Made by a program: the position numbers and the translations under genes
Notes under the pieces: generated by a model
The model's input: the letters and a program-made list of their open reading frames with translations, nothing else
The model's database searches: none
Told to the model about the DNA's origin: nothing
Source of the DNA: CAYPFY01 sp964410105
GTDB lineage: Bacteria > Bacteroidota > Ignavibacteria > UBA10030 > SZUA-254
DNA length: 64,000 nt
Assembly (NCBI GenBank): GCA_964410105.1
Contig: CAYPFY010000002.1
Location: forward strand, 124,001-188,000
Direction of reading: 5' to 3'
In this document: one piece after another, positions 34,754 to 44,252 of the stretch
How positions within the stretch are numbered: position 1 is the first letter of the stretch
Layout of the letters: every line of letters starts with the position of its first letter

Positions 34754-37018
34754 TCACCTCCTCACCACTGCCACCTTGCCGGTGGCGACTGTGCTTCCAT
34801 CCTCGGAGAATGCGACCACAAGATACACGGCAGAAGCGACCAGCTCCCCGGCGTCATTCCTGCCATCCCAGAAACCCACGCGACCACCCGGTGAGTGAAT
34901 TTCCCGCACCAGCCGGCCGTCGATCGTCAGAATCTTCAATGAGGACCCCTCCACGAGCCCGTCGATCGTCAGCATCGTTGAGGAAGGAAGGTAAAATGGA
35001 TTGGGTGCAAACGAAAGATCGTCGTAGGTACGGTTCGGCATAACGGCCGTCGTCGAGAGGCTGGAGAGACCCTTCTCCGTGCCGAAATAGAGAGTACCGT
35101 CGCTTCTATTGATAGCGATCGACGCCACATCGTCATCGAGCAATTTTCCATCGGTATTCTCGGCGGTCAGATGATCCAGAATAGACGTCCCGTCGGGTGG
35201 AAGAATGAAGACACCCTGTTTCGTCGCGACCCACTTATTATTGAGGGGGTCGACGAGAATCCCCTGGATATTCTGGTCCGAGAGAGGGTGATAGGCGGCG
35301 ATATTTCCGGCGGGAAAACTCGGCTCGTATATAATGCTGATCCCCTTCTCGGAGCCGACCCAGACCTGGTTATCGCGGTCCACGGCGAGGGCACCCACCT
35401 TATTACTCGCCAGGCCGTCATGATCGGTGAGAGAGCCCCAGCCGTTCACAGTGCCGGGAAGGTGATACGACTCATTATAATAGAAAAGAGCGATCGGCGC
35501 TTCAGGTTCGAACCTGCTGAAATTCGCGAACCACTTAGTCCCGTAGTCATCGATCACCACATCGGTAAAAACCCGTAGTGGATCGCGCATACTCAGGCGA
35601 ACGTTATAGGTCAGCGTCGAATCGGGATGAAACAGGACGACAGCGGTGCTATCCCCGGCGGTGCGATTTGTGATATATGCGACCCCATCCGGATCGGTAG
35701 CTACCCCTCCGACCACGATGTAGCGAAAATTATCGGTCGGGGGAAGACCGTTAGTCGCATTAAAAACACGAATAATATTGCCGGGATCATCAAGCAGCGC
35801 GACGCCGGAGCCCCATCCGCTCACCCATTTCGCGTTATTCCAGCCGATGCTCACCTTATAATAATTGTTCCCCGTGCCGGCGGGAGGGCCCAACCGGGGA
35901 TCCTGGTCTGCCGTATACGATCGCCACGATGAACCATTGAAACTCATAAAACCGTCGCCATTTGCGGTACCGGTTCCCGAATAGACTACACCGCGATCGT
36001 CGACGGCAATACCGACAAACTTATTTGACGGTGGCCCCGGGGGAACAAGCCGGTTCCACTGATTCTCATAGAACAGCACCCCCTGTGATTGAGCACCGAT
36101 CAGATCGGGCCTCTGGATCGAGACGAGGGATACCGGACTTCCGCCGAACGGGTGGGGAAAAAGCTGGAGCCCCGACGAATTGTACAGATACTCCTGGGAA
36201 ACGGTGATGAACGCGATGCCGGGAAAAGCCTGAGTCCCGCCCGCGATTCCGAGAACATTCATAGAAAGAGTGCCGCTGAGAACTGCCCATCCCGGGCTTC
36301 TGAAAAATGCGACCCCGTTACCGGTGGCTGCGAAAAGAGTATCGGAATAAATTACAAGTCCGTTGCATCGGTTAGACGGGAGCCCCTGCGACGTAGTGAA
36401 AACCTGCCACGAATCAGGAGAAGAGGGGTTTGGGTTTCCGACCGGCGTCGAGGCGCTCCCCGTATGGGTCGTGATCCAGAAAAAGCCGTTAAAGAACTCC
36501 ATGTCCGTCACGCCTCCGACGAGGGGTGTGGGCCCGGGGCCGAACCGGGAATATGTGGCCGTGAACTCCATGCGCGAGATGGAAAAAAGCGAGACCCCGA
36601 TTTCAGAAATCACAAAAAGAGTATCACCCTGGGCTTTGAGCGCGTTAATCCGCTTCTGGGGATCGAGGCGCACGGAAATATCGGGAATAAAGTCCCAGGA
36701 ATTCTCCCGTGGATCATACCGCTGGAGCATCCCGTTGGCGGCGCCGATCCAGATATTTCCGGAGCCATCGACGGTGAGGGCGGTGAGATCCGTCGTCTTC
36801 AGCCCTTCGGCGGTCGCAAACTGAGAAAAGCCTTGGTCAAGCGTACTATAGGAAAAGAGTCCGCCGCTCGTCGCAGCCCAGATCGTAGTACGGTCGATGG
36901 CAACATCACGAACCTGTCTCTTCGACGTGTATGTCTTCCACTGCCCGACGCCGGCGAAACAACTCCAGATCGCGAGGGCGCAGAGCGCCGTCGATCCGCC
37001 CACCATCCGCACAATCAT
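34754..37018 (-). CDS. PorZ-like two-component-regulator-propeller protein
   Basis: 754 residues with a signal peptide (LCALAIWSCFAGVGQW). Repeats of the Reg_prop type run through residues ~40-640 (IWAATSGGLFSY, IWIGAANGMLQRYD, VWVGSEKGISIIY, LYFGTEKGLSSL), enough for two seven-bladed propellers. The last ~85 residues contain FAPNPFYLP and LKILTIDGRLVREI with GFWDGRNDAGE, a FlgD-Ig/T9SS-tail-like sandwich. This is the layout of PorZ, part of the T9SS attachment complex, but other propeller sensors share it. The ATG overlaps the ribH stop by four bases. Confidence 0.8.
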   Translation of the reverse strand: MIVRMVGGSTALCALAIWSCFAGVGQWKTYTSKRQVRDVAIDRTTIWAATSGGLFSYSTLDQGFSQFATAEGLKTTDLTALTVDGSGNIWIGAANGMLQRYDPRENSWDFIPDISVRLDPQKRINALKAQGDTLFVISEIGVSLFSISRMEFTATYSRFGPGPTPLVGGVTDMEFFNGFFWITTHTGSASTPVGNPNPSSPDSWQVFTTSQGLPSNRCNGLVIYSDTLFAATGNGVAFFRSPGWAVLSGTLSMNVLGIAGGTQAFPGIAFITVSQEYLYNSSGLQLFPHPFGGSPVSLVSIQRPDLIGAQSQGVLFYENQWNRLVPPGPPSNKFVGIAVDDRGVVYSGTGTANGDGFMSFNGSSWRSYTADQDPRLGPPAGTGNNYYKVSIGWNNAKWVSGWGSGVALLDDPGNIIRVFNATNGLPPTDNFRYIVVGGVATDPDGVAYITNRTAGDSTAVVLFHPDSTLTYNVRLSMRDPLRVFTDVVIDDYGTKWFANFSRFEPEAPIALFYYNESYHLPGTVNGWGSLTDHDGLASNKVGALAVDRDNQVWVGSEKGISIIYEPSFPAGNIAAYHPLSDQNIQGILVDPLNNKWVATKQGVFILPPDGTSILDHLTAENTDGKLLDDDVASIAINRSDGTLYFGTEKGLSSLSTTAVMPNRTYDDLSFAPNPFYLPSSTMLTIDGLVEGSSLKILTIDGRLVREIHSPGGRVGFWDGRNDAGELVASAVYLVVAFSEDGSTVATGKVAVVRR

Positions 37019-37488
37019 TTTACTTTTTTAAGCTTTCGTTGAAGGTCGGACAACTCAATAGCCGCGAGGGCGGCGTCCCATCCCTTATTGCCGCCCTTGG
37101 AACCTGCCCGCTCGATCGCCTGTTCGAGCGAATCCGTGGTCAGCACTCCAAAAACCACCGGCATTCGGCATTCAAGAGCGACCCGGCCCACTCCGATGCT
37201 GACGGCGTTCGAGATATACTCGAAGTGAGACGTCTCGCCGCGTATGATACAGCCAAGACAAATAACCGCGTCATACTTACCCGTTGCGGCCGCCTTCTGT
37301 GCCGTCTGGGGAATTTCGAACGCCCCAGGGCAATAAACAACATCTATATCCTTATCGGCTGCGCCATGTCGCCGGAGGCAATCCGTCGCTGCGTCGAGCA
37401 AACGTCGCGTAATGAACTCATTAAACCGGCTGACCACGATGCCGAATCGGAACGGCGAAGCGGAAAGGTTTCCACTAATGGTCCCCAT
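37015..37488 (-). CDS. ribH: 6,7-dimethyl-8-ribityllumazine synthase
   Basis: 157 residues. Active-site segments SRFNEFITRRLLDAA, CPGAFEIP and GCIIRGETSHFEYI are all present, with the catalytic His in SHFEYI. It makes the lumazine precursor of riboflavin. It begins the reverse-strand unit ribH, PorZ-like, DUF3276, GT2; the other riboflavin genes are not in the window. Confidence 0.97.
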   Translation of the reverse strand: MGTISGNLSASPFRFGIVVSRFNEFITRRLLDAATDCLRRHGAADKDIDVVYCPGAFEIPQTAQKAAATGKYDAVICLGCIIRGETSHFEYISNAVSIGVGRVALECRMPVVFGVLTTDSLEQAIERAGSKGGNKGWDAALAAIELSDLQRKLKKVK

Positions 37489-37515
37489 GGGGGGAACTCC
37501 CGGTAAACGCGGATA

Positions 37516-38364
37516 TCAATTAGAGAAAAGGCGGTGGCGCATCATATCGACGGCGCCAATCGGAATGCCGAACTGACCAAAAATGTTATCATCCCCTTTT
37601 TGCCCGCCGTGAAAATCGGACCCTCCGCTTTCCAGCAGGCAATACTCGTTCACGATACCCCTGTAATAGCGGACAAGGTCGGGCGTATGGCTTGGGTGGA
37701 TGACCTCGATCCCGTCCAGGCCGGTCTTAATCAGCTGGATGAGCAAATCCTCGGAGACCGACTTTCCCGGATGGGCAAGAAAGGAGAGTCCCCCCGCGTC
37801 GGAGATCAGCTTCACAGTATCTTCGGGGGAAAAGGAAATCTTCTTCTCGAAGGCAGGGCGGCCGTTCCCGATATACTTACTGAACGCCTGGTGATAATTC
37901 TGCGCGTGGCCCTCGCTGACGAGAGCATTCGCGATATGGGGCCGGCCCACGGAGTCGCCGCTCACATTAGCCATGACGGCATCCATGCTCAGCGGGATAT
38001 TCATCCTGTTCAGCTTATCGACGATCCTCTCGGCGCGGCGGAGGCGCTCCTCACGGAACCCGGCGAGAGAGTCAAGAAGACTTTTGTCGCGAAAATCCAT
38101 AAAATATCCGAGGATATGAATCTCGAACCCATTCATCATGGCGCTCAGTTCCATACCCGGGACAACTTCCAGTTGGAGATTCCTTGCGGCCTCGAACGCC
38201 TCCTCGAGGCCGCTCACGCTATCGTGGTCGGTGATACTCACGACCTGGAGGCCGGCATCTTTCGCCTTCGCGATCAGCTCCGGCGGCGAGAGGGCGCCGT
38301 CAGAGTAGATCGTATGCATATGGAGATCCGCTTTTCCGTCCACACAAACCTGCAGGTTATCCAC
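37516..38364 (-). CDS. PHP-domain phosphoesterase (RNase AM/YciV-like)
   Basis: 282 residues. Metal-binding motifs run in order: ADLHMHTIYSDG near residue 12, ITDHDSV near 44, PGMELSA, RPHIANAL, LAHPGKS and GSDFHGG near the C-terminus. This matches PHP proteins such as 3',5'-nucleoside bisphosphate phosphatase / 5'-3' exoribonuclease RNase AM. The start is GTG 38364; no better start exists. It lies between crp and ribH on the same strand. Confidence 0.88.
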   Translation of the reverse strand: MDNLQVCVDGKADLHMHTIYSDGALSPPELIAKAKDAGLQVVSITDHDSVSGLEEAFEAARNLQLEVVPGMELSAMMNGFEIHILGYFMDFRDKSLLDSLAGFREERLRRAERIVDKLNRMNIPLSMDAVMANVSGDSVGRPHIANALVSEGHAQNYHQAFSKYIGNGRPAFEKKISFSPEDTVKLISDAGGLSFLAHPGKSVSEDLLIQLIKTGLDGIEVIHPSHTPDLVRYYRGIVNEYCLLESGGSDFHGGQKGDDNIFGQFGIPIGAVDMMRHRLFSN

Positions 38365-38385
38365 CCACCCGGATGATATTCGATC

Positions 38386-39111
38386 CTACACGAAGAGGCT
38401 CTTAAACTTCTCGTAATCGTTAATGATCAGCTTATTACCGCGCAATTCCAGATGACTTTTCTTTATGAACATATGAACCACGCGGGAAATTGTTTCCCTT
38501 GACGTTCCGGCCATATTAGCGAGGTCCTGTTGCAGCGGCAGCTCATCGATCTCGACACGTCCCTTCCGGATCGTCCCGATATCATCGGCGAGCTGGAGGA
38601 TCACATTGGCCACGCGGCCGGCGGCATCTTTCAGAGAAAGGCTCTTAATCTGGGCATCGGCTTTCCGGAGGCGCATCGTCAGCTCTTTAAGGAGCGAAAT
38701 AGCCACCGACGGAACATCTTCCATCAATTTCAGAAAATCACGCCGATGGATCATGAACAGCTCGGTTTTTGTGATAGCCACGACGCTGGCTGATCGCGCG
38801 AGGCCGTCGAGGATCGACATTTCCCCGAAGAAATCGTTTTCTCCCAGGATCGAAAGAATAACCTCGCGGCCATCGTCGTCGGTCCTCACGATCTTCACCT
38901 TGCCTGCGATAATGACAAAAAGCGCGGCGCCCGTCTCTTCCTCAAGCAGTATGATACTTCCCTTCTTATACTTCTTCCGCACACCGACGCGCACGATTTT
39001 GGCAAGCTCTGAGGCTTCGATATCGGCGAAGAACGGGACGTTACGGATGAACTCCATCGCCTCGCCCAGCTCAGACGCGAGCGGCTTGGGAGGAACGCTG
39101 GGAAGATTCAT
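38386..39111 (-). CDS. Crp/Fnr family transcription regulator
   Basis: 241 residues. A cyclic-nucleotide-binding fold covers ~25-145 (GAALFVIIAGKVKIV, DFFGEMSILDGLARSASVV), and a Crp-type helix-turn-helix ~170-235 (LQQDLANMAGTSRETISRVV). There is no FNR-type N-terminal cysteine cluster. The FGEMSxLxGxxRSA pocket resembles true cNMP binders, but the ligand is unproven. A consensus promoter lies just upstream. Confidence 0.93.
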   Translation of the reverse strand: MNLPSVPPKPLASELGEAMEFIRNVPFFADIEASELAKIVRVGVRKKYKKGSIILLEEETGAALFVIIAGKVKIVRTDDDGREVILSILGENDFFGEMSILDGLARSASVVAITKTELFMIHRRDFLKLMEDVPSVAISLLKELTMRLRKADAQIKSLSLKDAAGRVANVILQLADDIGTIRKGRVEIDELPLQQDLANMAGTSRETISRVVHMFIKKSHLELRGNKLIINDYEKFKSLFV

Positions 39112-39155
39112 GTTATATCCGCCTCATTGTCAGAAAATTGCGAATAATTCCAATT

Positions 39156-39184
39156 AATATACATGTGACGAAGCTCAAAGTCAA
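39156..39184 (-). promoter_or_regulatory. Promoter TTGACT-17-TATATT for the Crp/Fnr gene
   Basis: Reverse strand: -35 TTGACT (39179-39184), a 17-base spacer, -10 TATATT (39156-39161). The start would be near 39149, about 38 bases before the ATG. Both hexamers and the spacing are identical to those of the yceD promoter. Confidence 0.75.
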
Positions 39185-39432
39185 GTTACCCGGGGGTCAG
39201 GATCATCCCGTTTGTCCCTGAAAAATCAGGGTTTGGAGCGACGTCCTCCTGATTTCGGCTCCGGGAACTCCCCGGTTCCCCGTGACACGAGGAGGCAAGC
39301 CGGACTTTCGCCGATTTGACACCATGTCCCATCGTTCCGAGACGTGCGCCGAACTTCTGAGCGGCGCGCTCCGGCACACTATAGAAAGAATCAAACCGTC
39401 GAAGCCCCCGGAGGGGTGAAATGAGCGATGTA
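39185..39432. other. Intergenic region with small hairpin
   Basis: Non-coding. It lies between the Crp/Fnr promoter and the stop of the reverse-strand PEGA gene, so it should hold the end of the PEGA operon. The only structure seen is CCCTGA-aaaa-TCAGGG at 39216-39231, a short hairpin without a strong T tract. Short open frames here show no family features. Confidence 0.5.
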
Positions 39433-40212
39433 TCAGTGTGAGAAGAGCAAATAACTCAGAATCAGAAGGCTGATCTGGCTTGCGGCCAGCGAGATGCCTG
39501 AATATGCATCGAACCGCCTCACATCGTCGAGAAGGCGGGCATCTCCGGATTGCTGGTAGTCATTATAAACCCCATCTGCCCTGATCTTCCAGTATGCGGC
39601 GGCGGCGCCAGTCAGAACCGTCGCACCGGCGGCGAGGACCAGAGGAGTTGAATTTTTGGATTGTTCATAGGAAAGGAACGGAGACCTGGGAGGAATAGTC
39701 CCTGGCAGAGGAGAAAGAGGAGCAAAGAGTTCGGGTGATGAGAGGGGAACCTGGGCTTCCACGAAGCCTTCCCGCGACAAACGCACCACACCAGTCCCGG
39801 CGGGGATTTCCGTATACAGGGGAGTGGCTCCAAGCAGAGAGTCGCCGACCAGTACCCTGGCACCTGACGGCTCTGACGTAATGTGATAGATTGCGGGAAA
39901 CCGGCACGTCCTGGTCATGTTCGAAGATGCTTCAAATGAAAGCGTTTCCGCCATGGCAGGGTGGAGCCAGTTATTTCCCTCGGGGTGGACGAAGCGGAGC
40001 ACATGAGACCCCCTCTCCACCAGAGAGTCGGTCAGCGGGGCGATTCCGATCATCGCTGAATCGAGAAAGACACGGACCCCCGGGATTGAACACTCAACCG
40101 TCAGGGACGACAACCGGCCGGATGAAGCTGCGGAATCGGCGGATTCAGGAGGAATGCCCGATGCGGACGACGAATAACCACACACAAGACATACAAGCAA
40201 GACCTTTATCAT
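39433..40212 (-). CDS. PEGA-domain envelope protein with C-terminal membrane segments
   Basis: 259 residues. A signal sequence (VLLVCLVCGYSSSASG) is followed by two PEGA-like beta modules at ~35-105 (VECSIPGVRVFLDSAMIG) and ~108-165 (HITSEPSGARVLVGDSLLG). The last ~75 residues contain two hydrophobic segments (LVLAAGATVLTGAAAAYW and ISLAASQISLLILSYLL) around a charged loop. PEGA domains are found in surface-anchored proteins. The ATG overlaps the stop of the BamB-like gene (ATGA), and it is the last of three coupled envelope genes. Confidence 0.82.
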   Translation of the reverse strand: MIKVLLVCLVCGYSSSASGIPPESADSAASSGRLSSLTVECSIPGVRVFLDSAMIGIAPLTDSLVERGSHVLRFVHPEGNNWLHPAMAETLSFEASSNMTRTCRFPAIYHITSEPSGARVLVGDSLLGATPLYTEIPAGTGVVRLSREGFVEAQVPLSSPELFAPLSPLPGTIPPRSPFLSYEQSKNSTPLVLAAGATVLTGAAAAYWKIRADGVYNDYQQSGDARLLDDVRRFDAYSGISLAASQISLLILSYLLFSH

Positions 40213-41345
40213 CGGTCAGCGTGTTTCAGTGCAATCACGGAAAAATCCTCGGCCAGAAGAATCAGGTTATTCCTGAAAACAATCGGTACGCTCTTAATCC
40301 GTCCTTGGGCGGTGTATTGCCAGAGGATGTCTCCTCTCTTCGTGTCTAGGGCATAGAGTTTCTTATCGATGCAGCCGACGTACACAACATTCCCTGATAC
40401 GAGGGGCGCGGCGTTCACCACCCCCTCGGTCTGTATCCGCCAGGCAATATCGCCTGACTCCGCATCGAGCGCAAAAATAGAATGACCGGCTGTTCCCACA
40501 TAAACATTCTCTTGGTCGACAGCCTGGGAAGCAATGATCCGAGCACCGAGAGGCCGGGCCCAGCGGAGGATTCCAGTCTCGGCGTCCAGAGCGTACATCG
40601 TGCTATCCAGCGAGCCGGCGTAGACTAGCCCGTGGCTCACCGAAGGTGATGCAAGCACGGTTGCCCGTGCCGCAAAGCTCCACCGGAGGATTCCATTCGA
40701 AATATCCACTGCGTAAATCTTCCCATTGTCGCAGCCGAAGAAAATGCTTCTGCCGTCGCTTGCCGGGGATGACCGGATGATCCGGGTACGCGCATCTTCG
40801 GGAATTGCGAACGACCAGACCGTGCTCCCATCGGACTTATCGATGCAGAAAAGAGTGCCGCTCAGCGTCGTCACATAAAGGCGCCGCCCGATGAAAAGCG
40901 GCGACGTTTCAATATCGCCCAGATTGGCGCGCCAGCGAATCGCGGCATCCTGGAGATTGTAGGCCAGAATGCTTTCCTCGTCATGGCCAAGAACGACATA
41001 CATCATCTCATTATCGATGACCGGGGTACCGACGACGGCGGATCCGAAATCCTTTCCCCCCATATCCTTGCCGTCGCGGATGCGCATCGCCTGCACCTCG
41101 CCTTTCAGATTGCCTACGAAGAGAAAACTATCGGCAGCTGAGGCCGAGTAGGGGCCGAAGCCTGCGGACGCATCGGACTCCCAGGCGACGGTGAGAGGTG
41201 GGGAGAGAACTTCACGCGAGACATTTTCCCTACCCATCGTCCCTCCATACATAGGCCAGTCATCGGCCTTCGTCCGTGAAAAATTCTGGAAATGGAGCAC
41301 GGAGCAGCCTGACAGGGCGAGGAGGATGACCGCAAGCACTTTCAT
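40209..41345 (-). CDS. BamB-like PQQ-propeller lipoprotein
   Basis: 378 residues. The start ATG 41345 gives MKVLAVILLALSGC, a textbook lipobox with Cys14, and shares a base with the previous stop (TGATG). Residues ~35-378 form a propeller of repeated PQQ-like blades, each with a pattern such as VYAGSLDSTMYALDAETGIL, VYVGTAGHSIFALDAESGDI and VYVGCIDKKLYALDTKRGDI. The fold matches BamB, the lipoprotein that helps insert outer membrane proteins, but the same propeller occurs in many periplasmic proteins. Its position after an outer membrane barrel gene supports an envelope role. Confidence 0.85.
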   Translation of the reverse strand: MKVLAVILLALSGCSVLHFQNFSRTKADDWPMYGGTMGRENVSREVLSPPLTVAWESDASAGFGPYSASAADSFLFVGNLKGEVQAMRIRDGKDMGGKDFGSAVVGTPVIDNEMMYVVLGHDEESILAYNLQDAAIRWRANLGDIETSPLFIGRRLYVTTLSGTLFCIDKSDGSTVWSFAIPEDARTRIIRSSPASDGRSIFFGCDNGKIYAVDISNGILRWSFAARATVLASPSVSHGLVYAGSLDSTMYALDAETGILRWARPLGARIIASQAVDQENVYVGTAGHSIFALDAESGDIAWRIQTEGVVNAAPLVSGNVVYVGCIDKKLYALDTKRGDILWQYTAQGRIKSVPIVFRNNLILLAEDFSVIALKHADR

Positions 41346-44167
41346 CAGAAATCCCACCCGAAGAAAAACTGATGGAAGAATCCGTCTTGCAGTTTTGTGA
41401 AATTCTGATCGATTGTTTTCCCGAAATCATAACGCAGAACAAGAACTCCACCGAGATTAAGACGTGCGCCGAGTCCGGTGCTCCCAAGAGTCTGGGAATA
41501 GGTGTCATCCCACGCATTTCCGGCGTCGAAAAACAGAGCGCCCCGGATCCCGACGAACGTCACGCCGCCGAAGGGGAACCTGAGAGCGAGGGCATCCAGG
41601 AACGGGAATCTCAGCTCGTGGCTTGTGAGCCAGAGTTTTTTCCCGCGAATTGACCAGCGGGGGTAACCGCGGAGATCCCAACTGCCCCCCATAAAAAACC
41701 GACGCGCCTCCTTGCCGTCATTAAAAAACAGCCAGATGCGGGCGGCGTATGCCGAGCGCTGCGCGATCCTGAAGTAATGGCGGTAATCGAGGATCACGCT
41801 ATAGTAATTCGCATTCGAATACTGGACATCGGACGTGTACGCTAGCGTGATATTGAAGCGGTTGCCGTCGAGAGGGCCACTTGGTCCCCAGAGCGAATTA
41901 TCATGTGTGAAAGAAAGGGAATTCGACAAGAACAGAGCGCGGCGCGATCGATCGATATTCCCCTCCGAATTCGTCAGAGCGGATTCTGTAGCATCTTTGT
42001 CGGAGTGACTGATGCTCGTCAGCAGACCGATCCTCTGAAACTTTGAAAGAGGGTAACTGAGAGTGAAATAACCGCCAAAAACCCGTTCGAAGAAAAACTC
42101 ATCGGGATCGGTAAGATCGTAGCGCCTCCCGCTGAAGCGGTAGACCCCGTAGGAATAATTCGTCCTCTGGTGGAGAGAGAGGCGGGAAACTGCGATATTG
42201 AAGCTCGAGAGAAGCTCATCCGAGCTTTGCGCAGTATTATAAAGGAGAAAGTTGTATTGTTCATTTCCCAGAAGATCGCTGAGGGCAAGAAACGCCCCGC
42301 CGGATGTGCCGAAGACGGGGTCGGTGGCGATTTGGCTCTGCGCGATATCGAGGCTATACTGATCGGTATAACGCAGCATCTTCGACTCCGACGTCCCGCC
42401 GAGAGATTTCGCCTTCCATGGACTTTCCAGAGCAACATCGGACACGGCGCGGCGCGTCGTGGATGAGTCGTAGGCGGCGTAGATATTGGAGATCGAGCGG
42501 ATCTGGAAATTGAACCCCTCAAAAGCCACGAACACAAGATCGCTATCGGCCCACGCGGGGTCAAACGCCGCCGTTGTAAACTTGGTAATCTTCCGCATCT
42601 CACGCCCCTGGCACAGGCTATCGACCTTCATCATCCAGACATTGCGCGCCCCGCCTAGATCGGTCGTAAAAATCAGCGCCCGCCCATCGGGCGAAAAGCG
42701 TGGCGAGGTATAGCTCTCATCGCCGTAGGTGAGATAGCGGACATCGTGGGCCTTCAGATCATACACGAAGAGATTATGCGCTCCATGTTCCCCGAAGGAG
42801 GTTCGATCCGAACTGAAGACAATAAAATCTCCGGAAGGGGACCAGTCGGGATCTCTCTCATCGTAAATATCGTTCGTCAGGCGCGTCAGATATTCTTTTT
42901 CCACATCCCAGATATAGAGATCATTATTCCCCGACTTATCCACCGACGAAAAAACGATCTGTTTGCCGTCGGGAGACCATGAGGGGGAGCCAAGCACGAC
43001 GAGATCCTTGAAATGATATGTCTGGATCACCTTATCACCCTTAAGGTCATAGAGATGGAGCGCGTCATTTTCGCCCGACTTCGTGACGAAGGCAAGAACT
43101 CCCTGAGGCGAAATATCGAGTTTACTCTGAAAAAGGTGAAACGCTTCGAACTCATTGGTCTTCTCCCCCTCGAGAAGAACGTTGGGAGAATTTTTTCCTT
43201 TTCCGTACGGAGCGTGGAAAATGCTTGCATAGCCCGTATGGTTCCCGATGAAATAAACCTCTCTCTTCTCTTTGTAGAAGACGGGCTTCGAATTGAACCC
43301 CTCGGTGACGAGGGCTTTTGAGACGGCGCTGGGTTCATCGGCGGCGGCCAGAAGAGGGTAATAGTGTTTTTTCAGCGAGTAGACCCACTCCTCGTCGAAT
43401 TCGCGATAATTGCGATCCAGAGTAAGCTTGAAAACCTCATCGAAGGAATTTGATTTCCAGAAATTATCCATCAGGAGAAGAATCTTCTCCGGCCCGTACC
43501 GTTCCGAGACGAACTGCAGCAGGTTCTGACCTTCCTTATACATCAGATAGGTGCCGAAGATCTGATCCATATCGCTCAGCGGCACAAGATAATTACTCAC
43601 GACGGCATCCCGAAGAACCATCTCGGCCTGAATATCCCAGTCTGTCGACCAGAATTCTGCCAGGCCTTCGACGAACCAGAGAGGGGGGAGCCGGTCCTGA
43701 GCCATGCGGTGGTCGAGCAGGACGCGATTGATCTTGCTATGCATGAACACATGAACAAGCTCGTGGCGGATAACGTGGCGGAAATCCCACATAGATCCGG
43801 TATAAGGAATGACGACTCGTCCCTTGAGGAACTCAAAGAAACCTCCCACCCCTTCCGGAATGAACCCCGGTGTCGTATTCGTCTGTTGAAAGTGCAGGTG
43901 GGAGCTGTAGAAAATGAGCGGAATACGGCCCGAGACATTATTATTGAACTTCTGCTCGAGAACTCCGTAACTCTCCTCGGCGAAGAAGGCCCCCCGCTGG
44001 GCAAGATCGAGCATTTCCGGGTAATAGTAGATATCAAAATGCTCGGTTTTCAGAACATGCCAGTCGAAGTCAGTATATTGGACCTTGTTCCGTCCAAAAT
44101 AGAAAAACTGCGAGGGAGCGGAGGCGGGGAGCAGAAGAAGAAAGGCGTATAGAAATCTCAGATTCAC
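41345..44167 (-). CDS. Fusion protein: MA-type peptidase, TolB-like propeller, Omp85-type barrel
   Basis: 940 residues with a signal peptide (YAFLLLLPASAPSQ). Residues ~30-270 form a peptidase_MA-like domain with HELVH at 135-139 and a likely third ligand Glu167 in WFVEGLAEF. Residues ~285-580 hold TolB/PD40 propeller blades (PSWSPDGKQIVFSSVDKSGN, PDWSPSGDFIVFSSDRT, PRFSPDGRALIFTTDLGG). Residues ~600-940 are an outer membrane barrel of the BamA/surface-antigen type, with GGSWDLRGYPRW, FFDAGNAWDD and a C-terminal Phe. A protease held on its own barrel through a propeller is unusual. It may process or degrade proteins at the outer membrane (inference). First of three coupled genes. Confidence 0.87.
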   Translation of the reverse strand: MNLRFLYAFLLLLPASAPSQFFYFGRNKVQYTDFDWHVLKTEHFDIYYYPEMLDLAQRGAFFAEESYGVLEQKFNNNVSGRIPLIFYSSHLHFQQTNTTPGFIPEGVGGFFEFLKGRVVIPYTGSMWDFRHVIRHELVHVFMHSKINRVLLDHRMAQDRLPPLWFVEGLAEFWSTDWDIQAEMVLRDAVVSNYLVPLSDMDQIFGTYLMYKEGQNLLQFVSERYGPEKILLLMDNFWKSNSFDEVFKLTLDRNYREFDEEWVYSLKKHYYPLLAAADEPSAVSKALVTEGFNSKPVFYKEKREVYFIGNHTGYASIFHAPYGKGKNSPNVLLEGEKTNEFEAFHLFQSKLDISPQGVLAFVTKSGENDALHLYDLKGDKVIQTYHFKDLVVLGSPSWSPDGKQIVFSSVDKSGNNDLYIWDVEKEYLTRLTNDIYDERDPDWSPSGDFIVFSSDRTSFGEHGAHNLFVYDLKAHDVRYLTYGDESYTSPRFSPDGRALIFTTDLGGARNVWMMKVDSLCQGREMRKITKFTTAAFDPAWADSDLVFVAFEGFNFQIRSISNIYAAYDSSTTRRAVSDVALESPWKAKSLGGTSESKMLRYTDQYSLDIAQSQIATDPVFGTSGGAFLALSDLLGNEQYNFLLYNTAQSSDELLSSFNIAVSRLSLHQRTNYSYGVYRFSGRRYDLTDPDEFFFERVFGGYFTLSYPLSKFQRIGLLTSISHSDKDATESALTNSEGNIDRSRRALFLSNSLSFTHDNSLWGPSGPLDGNRFNITLAYTSDVQYSNANYYSVILDYRHYFRIAQRSAYAARIWLFFNDGKEARRFFMGGSWDLRGYPRWSIRGKKLWLTSHELRFPFLDALALRFPFGGVTFVGIRGALFFDAGNAWDDTYSQTLGSTGLGARLNLGGVLVLRYDFGKTIDQNFTKLQDGFFHQFFFGWDF

Positions 44168-44252
44168 ACCAAAAAAAGATTTATCGGAGGCAGGGGCGCC
44201 CTTTCATAACAACGGCGATGAACGCCATAACGTTACCGCGCGGGATCACAGC

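Noticed and set aside
39216..39231. CCCTGA-aaaa-TCAGGG hairpin as a terminator of the PEGA operon
   Set aside because: It lies more than 200 bases away on the upstream side of that reverse-strand operon, so it cannot terminate it; kept only as a note in the intergenic entry.
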